NCBI GenBank assembly: GCA_024643705.1
Contig: JAHEML010000007.1
Span: 1-17,407 of the forward strand
Direction of reading: 5' to 3'
Length of the DNA: 17,407 nt
Origin: Caldilineaceae bacterium
GTDB lineage: Bacteria; Chloroflexota; Anaerolineae; Caldilineales; Caldilineaceae
In this document: piece after piece, positions 15,598 through 17,407 of the stretch
Numbering within the stretch: position 1 is the first letter of the stretch
Layout: every line of letters starts with the position of its first letter
Translations under genes and position numbers: made by a program
The notes under the pieces: generated by a model
The model's input: only the letters and a program-made list of their open reading frames with translations
Database searches by the model: none
What the model was told of the DNA's origin: nothing

Positions 15598-15626
15598 ACT
15601 CTACACGATTTGCGCGAGTTCGTCAA
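15598..15626 (-). promoter_or_regulatory. Candidate sigma-70-type promoter for gltBD
   Basis: On the minus strand TTGACG (15621-15626) is followed after exactly 17 bases by TAGAGT (15598-15603). The -35 box matches the consensus at five of six positions and the -10 box at four. Transcription would start near 15590 and leave a leader of about 210 bases before gltB. It is the best such pair in the region, but it is a pattern match only. Confidence 0.45.
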
Positions 15627-15759
15627 GTCGATTTGTGATGTGGATGTGTTTCGGTTTCAGGGCGGACTGGAACTGTCGGCATCGCCGAGACCTGAAGCGC
15701 CGGGTTTTGGACAACGTCCCTTGAAAGAGGCTGATGTCTTGGCAAAACGATTTCGTTGA

Positions 15760-15808
15760 GCCGGATTTATCCGGCGTTGCTCGATAGCTCCGGGTCTTTA
15801 GCCCGGAG
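15760..15808. repeat. Pair of GC-rich hairpins (REP-like)
   Basis: Two adjoining perfect stem-loops: GCCGGA/TCCGGC at 15760-15765 and 15770-15775 with loop TTTA, and CTCCGGG/CCCGGAG at 15788-15794 and 15802-15808 with a seven-base loop containing TTTA. The repeated design (CCGG stem, TTTA loop) suggests a dispersed REP-type element rather than a terminator, because no T-tract follows and no gene ends nearby. Confidence 0.55.
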
Positions 15809-15866
15809 TGATCGTTGTCGTCTGTCCGGTTGGATATTCGGGGTTGGGGTGTGGCTGCGTTGCTGC

Positions 15867-15896
15867 TTGTTGCGCCTGTTCTGGCTGTGCTATCAT
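15867..15896 (+). promoter_or_regulatory. Candidate extended -10 promoter for the enolase-superfamily gene
   Basis: TATCAT at 15891-15896 matches the -10 consensus at five of six positions and is preceded by TG one base away (15888-15889), the extended -10 form. A weak -35 box, TTGTTG at 15867-15872, lies 18 bases upstream. Transcription would begin about 90 bases before the ATG at 15994. Pattern match only. Confidence 0.35.
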
Positions 15897-15948
15897 GCGC
15901 AGCGGCTATGGCTGAACGCCAAGCCAGAAAATCAACGAGTGATCAGCC

Positions 15949-15969
15949 CCTCCCCCAGAATGGGGGAGG
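15949..15969. repeat. Nine-bp C/G hairpin just upstream of the enolase-superfamily gene
   Basis: CCTCCCCCA at 15949-15957 pairs perfectly with TGGGGGAGG at 15961-15969 around loop GAA. A further GGGAGGGGG follows at 15972-15980 and could compete for the same C-rich arm. The purine-rich tract provides the only Shine-Dalgarno-like sequence for the gene starting at 15994, so the hairpin may affect its translation. C-rich and G-rich palindromes of this kind are common dispersed repeats in bacterial genomes. Confidence 0.5.
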
Positions 15970-15993
15970 TTGGGAGGGGGTAAAAGAACCAAA

Positions 15994-17160
15994 ATGAAAA
16001 TCACATCCATACGCGCCGTTCACGTCCATCTGCCCACGCCGACACCGACCACCCTGGCCCGCCGCCCCAATTGGAATCACAGCGCGCCCCGCGCCCTGCC
16101 CATCAACAAATACTCCGAGTTTTCCAACAAGCCGGGTGCCATGCCTGGGTTGGGCGGCGCAACCGTCTGGGTTCAGGTTGTTGCCGAGAATGGTGCGTGG
16201 GGGCTGGGCCGCTGTAGTTTTGGCCGCACCGTGGCCGCGGTGATCGACGACATTTTTGCGCCCCTGCTGCTAGGCCGGGACTGCTTTGCCACCGAATTTC
16301 TCAACGATCTCATGTGGCGGGCCAGCCAACGTTTGGGGTCCGCCGGCCATGTGGCTGTGGCCCAAAGTGGGGTGGATTTGGCCCTGTGGGACTTGAAAGG
16401 CAAGCTGTTGGGCCAGCCCGTCTACCGTCTGTTGGGTGGCCCCAGTCGGGAGACGATCAAGCTCTATGCCACCGGCGACGATCTGGACTGGGCCATGGAA
16501 TTGGGCTTTACTGCCTTCAAAATCACCAACCCGGTTCACTACGAATCAGGTTTGGCTGGGCTAAACCGATTGGAAGAGAAGGTGGCTCTGGCCCGCGAAA
16601 CGGTTGGCCCCGACGCCGAACTGATGATCAACCCCGTGATGTCGTACAACGTCCCCTTTGCCATTCAGGTGGCCGAGCGTCTGCGTCCCTATCGGCTTGC
16701 CTGGCTAGAAGAACCGCTTATTCCACCGGATTTGGAAGGCCATATCGAACTGAAAAAGGCCGTGCCCTGGATGCCCATCGCCACCGGCGAGGACCATCAC
16801 GGGCGTCACGCCTTTCGCCAACTTGTGGAGCATCGCTGTGTGGACATACTCCAGCCCGACCTGAACTGGTGCGGTGGCCTGAGCGAGGCGGTCAAAATTT
16901 ACACCATTGGCGAGGCAGCGGGACTGCCCACAATCCCCCACGGCGGAGCAAATTCTCCCTACGGCCAACATTTCGCCCTGGCTATGCCCGAATCGCCCAT
17001 GGCCGAGTATTGGTTGGGAACCGACCCCGGCATCCCTCTCGACCAACTTTGCCCGATCCCCGGCATGGCAATGCCTGTGAACGGCACTGTCACCCCTTCC
17101 GACGCGCCAGGCTTTGGTTTGGACATTCGGGAGGAGTGGATCCGACCTTGGGTCTACTAA
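15994..17160 (+). CDS. Enolase-superfamily dehydratase, L-rhamnonate dehydratase-like (mandelate racemase group)
   Basis: The 388-residue protein follows the L-rhamnonate dehydratase pattern: VDLALWDLKGKLLGQPVYRLLGG (127-149), YATG (158-161), WLEEPL (237-242), TGEDHHG (264-270), QPDLNWCGGL (287-296) and PHGG (315-318). By comparison with that family, metal ligands would be residue 213, E239 or E240, and E266, with the D288-H316 pair as catalytic acid/base. Residue 213 is Asn (LMINPVMS) where the family has Asp. Such enzymes remove water from sugar acids in sugar breakdown, giving 2-keto-3-deoxy acids. The substrate here is uncertain and the name L-rhamnonate dehydratase is not secured. The ATG at 15994-15996 is chosen because the N-terminus MKITSIRAV fits the family; the nearest G-rich tract is 13 bases upstream, slightly far. 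No sugar transporter or aldolase gene is in view. Confidence 0.9.
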   Translation: MKITSIRAVHVHLPTPTPTTLARRPNWNHSAPRALPINKYSEFSNKPGAMPGLGGATVWVQVVAENGAWGLGRCSFGRTVAAVIDDIFAPLLLGRDCFATEFLNDLMWRASQRLGSAGHVAVAQSGVDLALWDLKGKLLGQPVYRLLGGPSRETIKLYATGDDLDWAMELGFTAFKITNPVHYESGLAGLNRLEEKVALARETVGPDAELMINPVMSYNVPFAIQVAERLRPYRLAWLEEPLIPPDLEGHIELKKAVPWMPIATGEDHHGRHAFRQLVEHRCVDILQPDLNWCGGLSEAVKIYTIGEAAGLPTIPHGGANSPYGQHFALAMPESPMAEYWLGTDPGIPLDQLCPIPGMAMPVNGTVTPSDAPGFGLDIREEWIRPWVY

Positions 17161-17175
17161 GCGATCTGGTTTGTT

Positions 17176-17407
17176 TCAGGTCTGCACCACTGGTCGTGTC
17201 CTCTGGGGTTCTTGGCCCCGTTTGTAGACCAAAATGGTGCGCTTGAATTCAATCACCACCACCCCGTCTTGGTTGAAGCCAATTGTTTTGACGGTGATCA
17301 ACCCCTGGTGGGGGCGGCTCTTAGACTCGCGTAGGGCCGTCACCTCGCTCTGGGCGTAGATCGTATCGCCTTCGAAAACCGACGTGGGCAGCCGCACCTC
17401 GTCCCAG
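17176..17407 (-). CDS. MaoC-family dehydratase, C-terminal part (cut by window edge)
   Basis: The last 76 or so residues of a hot-dog-fold MaoC-type protein are present: WDEVRLPTSVFEGDTIYAQSEV, then RESKSRPHQGLITVKT and a closing FKRTILVYKRG. These match single-domain and mesaconyl-CoA-hydratase-like MaoC proteins that hydrate enoyl-CoA thioesters. The catalytic Asp/His motif lies upstream, beyond 17407, so activity cannot be judged. The apparent GTG at 17395-17397 is only an internal valine; the frame is open to the edge. It converges with the enolase-superfamily gene, leaving 15 bp between the two stops and no room for separate terminators. Confidence 0.85.
   Translation of the reverse strand, partial: WDEVRLPTSVFEGDTIYAQSEVTALRESKSRPHQGLITVKTIGFNQDGVVVIEFKRTILVYKRGQEPQRTRPVVQT

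Larger units (their letters stand above)
15380..15993. other. 614-bp non-coding region between divergent gltB and the enolase-superfamily gene
   Basis: This is the only long gene-free stretch. From left to right it holds the gltB ribosome binding site and leader with two stem-loops, a candidate minus-strand promoter near 15600, a small TCGGC/GCCGA hairpin at 15676-15688, a pair of GC hairpins at 15760-15808, a candidate plus-strand promoter at 15867-15896 and a third GC hairpin at 15949-15969. Short open frames run through it, but none has a convincing start and family resemblance. Confidence 0.7.

Noticed and set aside
15493..15759. 88-codon plus-strand open frame upstream of the enolase-superfamily gene
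   Set aside because: Starts at GTG without a ribosome binding site, crosses the likely gltB promoter, and resembles no known protein.
15815..15997. Possible 60-residue lipoprotein-like peptide from a TTG start
   Set aside because: The beginning looks like a signal peptide (basic start, hydrophobic run, LSC) and GGAG lies six bases upstream, but the remaining residues are encoded by a C/G hairpin repeat and there is no mature domain. A hydrophobic run of this length can arise by chance.

Overview
The window most resembles a stretch of a free-living, GC-rich bacterial chromosome, most likely from the phylum Chloroflexota (Anaerolineae/Caldilineae-like). This assignment is inferred from the style of the proteins, the long intergenic palindromes built from short tandem words, and the presence of DUF4160/DUF2442 and four-helix-bundle genes. 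There is no rRNA or marker gene here to prove it. No tRNA, rRNA, CRISPR array, transposase or phage gene was seen.

Layout. Everything from 1 to 15379 reads on the minus strand, so transcription runs right to left. In transcription order the genes are: gltB (15379-10736) and gltD (10542-9037), the two subunits of NADPH glutamate synthase; a four-helix-bundle gene broken by a one-base frameshift (8795-8281); leuC (8201-6795); a DUF4160/DUF2442 pair (6767-6205); leuD (6158-5568); a YjjX-type inosine/xanthosine triphosphatase (5562-5035); a tightly packed methyltransferase, nucleotidyltransferase and PhyH dioxygenase trio (4902-2491); leuB (2400-1318); and the N-terminal 383 codons of PEP carboxylase (1149 to the window edge). 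On the other side of a 614-bp non-coding region, a plus-strand enolase-superfamily gene resembling L-rhamnonate dehydratase (15994-17160) converges on a MaoC-type dehydratase cut by the window edge (17176-17407, minus).

How the genes fit together. GltBD makes glutamate from glutamine and 2-oxoglutarate, PEP carboxylase replenishes oxaloacetate, and LeuC/LeuD/LeuB carry out the isomerisation and oxidation steps of leucine synthesis, which ends with a glutamate-dependent transamination. The block is therefore mainly central nitrogen and amino-acid metabolism. The leucine genes are interrupted twice by unrelated cassettes: the DUF4160/DUF2442 pair splits leuC from leuD, and four genes (yjjX plus the trio) split leuD from leuB. 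No leuA is present.

The most unusual structure is in the gaps. At least three, and probably four, intergenic spaces on the minus strand hold imperfect or perfect inverted repeats whose arms differ in sequence from site to site. In three of them the gene-proximal arm abuts or overlaps the stop codon of the preceding gene (leuB, yjjX, gltB). The trio operon and the enolase-superfamily protein with an apparent Asp-to-Asn change at a metal-ligand position are the best candidates for new biochemistry. I found no clear defence island or other obviously new system.
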